DNA of 6,730 bases from an uncultured Clostridia bacterium (GTDB taxonomy: Bacteria; Bacillota; Clostridia; Christensenellales; UBA1242): contig CANQBU010000066.1 of assembly GCA_947589615.1 (NCBI GenBank), forward strand, positions 1 through 6,730, in the 5' to 3' direction. The notes under the pieces were generated by a model. It made no database searches. It was not told the origin of the DNA and saw only the letters and a list, made by a program, of their open reading frames with translations. Within the stretch, counting starts at the first letter, position 1. The number at the start of each line of letters is the position of its first letter. The translations under genes were made by a program, and so were the position numbers. Below are positions 5,735-6,730 of the stretch, piece after piece.

Positions 5735-6730
5735 ATGGACAAAGGCTTATTATCGAGAATTGATTACATTGATAATAATTTTGTAAAACTTTTTTATATA
5801 AAAGAAGAATATTATGAAGTGGCTAAGACAAGTCAAATTTTTGGCGATGTCCAACTTGGTGATATTGTTTTTTATGATTATGATAACGCCCAAAACAAAG
5901 TTTACAAACTCTATTCTAAAGCAGAGGAAAAACAGTATTCCCTTGATGAGGCTTATATAGTAGTAAATGAAGATGAAAATCATTACTATATTATTAAAAA
6001 TAATACCTCAAAAATAATTGCCATTGCAAAGTCTCAAAATAATTTTGCAGTTTATGATATAGTAAATTTGCAAGAAAACAATAAAGGCAAAGTTCTTGTC
6101 GCAAACGACTATATGTCAAATATTTTTAAAAAAGCGCTCGCTAAGTTTGGCAATGATATTAAGATAAAACAGTTTAGCATTACAAGAGTTTTTGCAAATG
6201 AATTTCATAAAAAAGGCGTTTGCCTTAGTCCAATAGATAATTTTGAAGAACTTATTTATGAGGCAAACACCAAGTTTGAAAAAAATTTGAATTATGGCGA
6301 TATTTACTTTGATATAAAAATAGGGGGAAAGCATGAATATGTGCTTGACGAGGTTAATACCCCGCAACTAAGTAGCGCCTACATTTCACTTTATAATAAT
6401 GAATTTTCTGTCCCCAAAAGTGCGACCGCTGAGGAAGTTTTAAAGAGAACAAGAAATATTTTGGACTTCTATAATCAAAAGAGGGCCGAACTTGAAAAGG
6501 TTAGCAAAACTGTTAAAGAAGAAAGTTTGCCTTATGAAGAAAATGAGGTTCTTGGCGAATTCTATTTAGATGAGTGCGAAGAGGATAATAACGGCAAATA
6601 TTTTAGAGCAATAAATTATGATGAAAACGCATATAATGAAGAAATTAAAGTCTATTTAAACAGTCTTCCGTCAGTTATTGCCCGCGAAGGAGACAGCATT
6701 GTTATGGTAAAAGATGAACTTGGAAAAATG
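5735..6730 (+). CDS. Unrecognised acidic protein, 3' end beyond the window
   Basis: The reading frame is open for 332 codons from a well-placed ATG to the last base of the window, so the C-terminus is missing. I recognise no family. The visible part starts MDKGLLSRIDYIDNNF and is rich in Tyr, Asn, Asp, Glu and Lys. The first 120 residues look like alternating short beta strands (DIVFYDYD at 43-50, YIVVNEDENHYYIIKNN at 74-90, KVLVAND at 119-125). A mostly helical stretch at about 229-263 (SATAEEVLKR through RAELEKVSKTVKEE) could form a coiled coil. There is no signal peptide or transmembrane segment. It shares no obvious head or LRR unit with the two preceding genes. It may be in the same transcript, since no strong terminator intervenes. 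Its length, lack of stops and strong SD make it a real gene. Confidence 0.85.
   Translation, partial: MDKGLLSRIDYIDNNFVKLFYIKEEYYEVAKTSQIFGDVQLGDIVFYDYDNAQNKVYKLYSKAEEKQYSLDEAYIVVNEDENHYYIIKNNTSKIIAIAKSQNNFAVYDIVNLQENNKGKVLVANDYMSNIFKKALAKFGNDIKIKQFSITRVFANEFHKKGVCLSPIDNFEELIYEANTKFEKNLNYGDIYFDIKIGGKHEYVLDEVNTPQLSSAYISLYNNEFSVPKSATAEEVLKRTRNILDFYNQKRAELEKVSKTVKEESLPYEENEVLGEFYLDECEEDNNGKYFRAINYDENAYNEEIKVYLNSLPSVIAREGDSIVMVKDELGKM

Overview
This is an AT-rich, densely coded window from a low-GC bacterium, most likely a Firmicutes-type organism. The evidence is the codon use, strong Shine-Dalgarno boxes (AGGAGG, GGGAGG), short intergenic gaps and hairpin-plus-T terminators. The standard genetic code fits: tryptophans are TGG and every gene is read without TGA as sense. 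All real genes lie on the + strand. The sequence alone does not name a genus.

Left part (1-1810): a hairpin with a T tract sits just upstream of a full-length bacterial Ro60 (TROVE plus vWA) RNA-binding protein at 100-1620. A 59-residue Cro/C1-like helix-turn-helix protein (1595-1774) overlaps its 3' end in the +1 frame. A clear intrinsic terminator (1781-1810) closes this two-gene unit. Ro60 proteins bind Y RNAs, which in bacteria are often encoded beside the Ro gene. The first 80 bases could hold the 3' end of such an RNA, but the window cuts off anything further upstream.

Middle part (1811-5653): a good sigma-A-like promoter with an extended -10 element and a 14-bp palindrome in its spacer drives two tandem paralogous leucine-rich-repeat genes (1912-3693 and 3707-5653), 13 nt apart. 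They share a head of about 340 residues whose first 70 residues are identical, with 214 bp identical at DNA level. A diverged LRR tail follows, built of strictly 22-residue units: 10 in the first gene and 12 in the second. The units alternate in type, giving a 44-residue super-period. Neither protein has a signal peptide or membrane segment, so both look cytoplasmic. This constant-head, variable-solenoid pair is the most interesting object in the window.

Right part (5654-6730): an 81-nt gap with a strong SD leads into an unrecognised acidic protein, open to the window edge (332 codons seen).

How the genes cooperate is not shown by the sequence. The terminator at 1781-1810 and the new promoter argue that the Ro unit and the LRR pair are transcribed separately. 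Any functional link between them is speculation.
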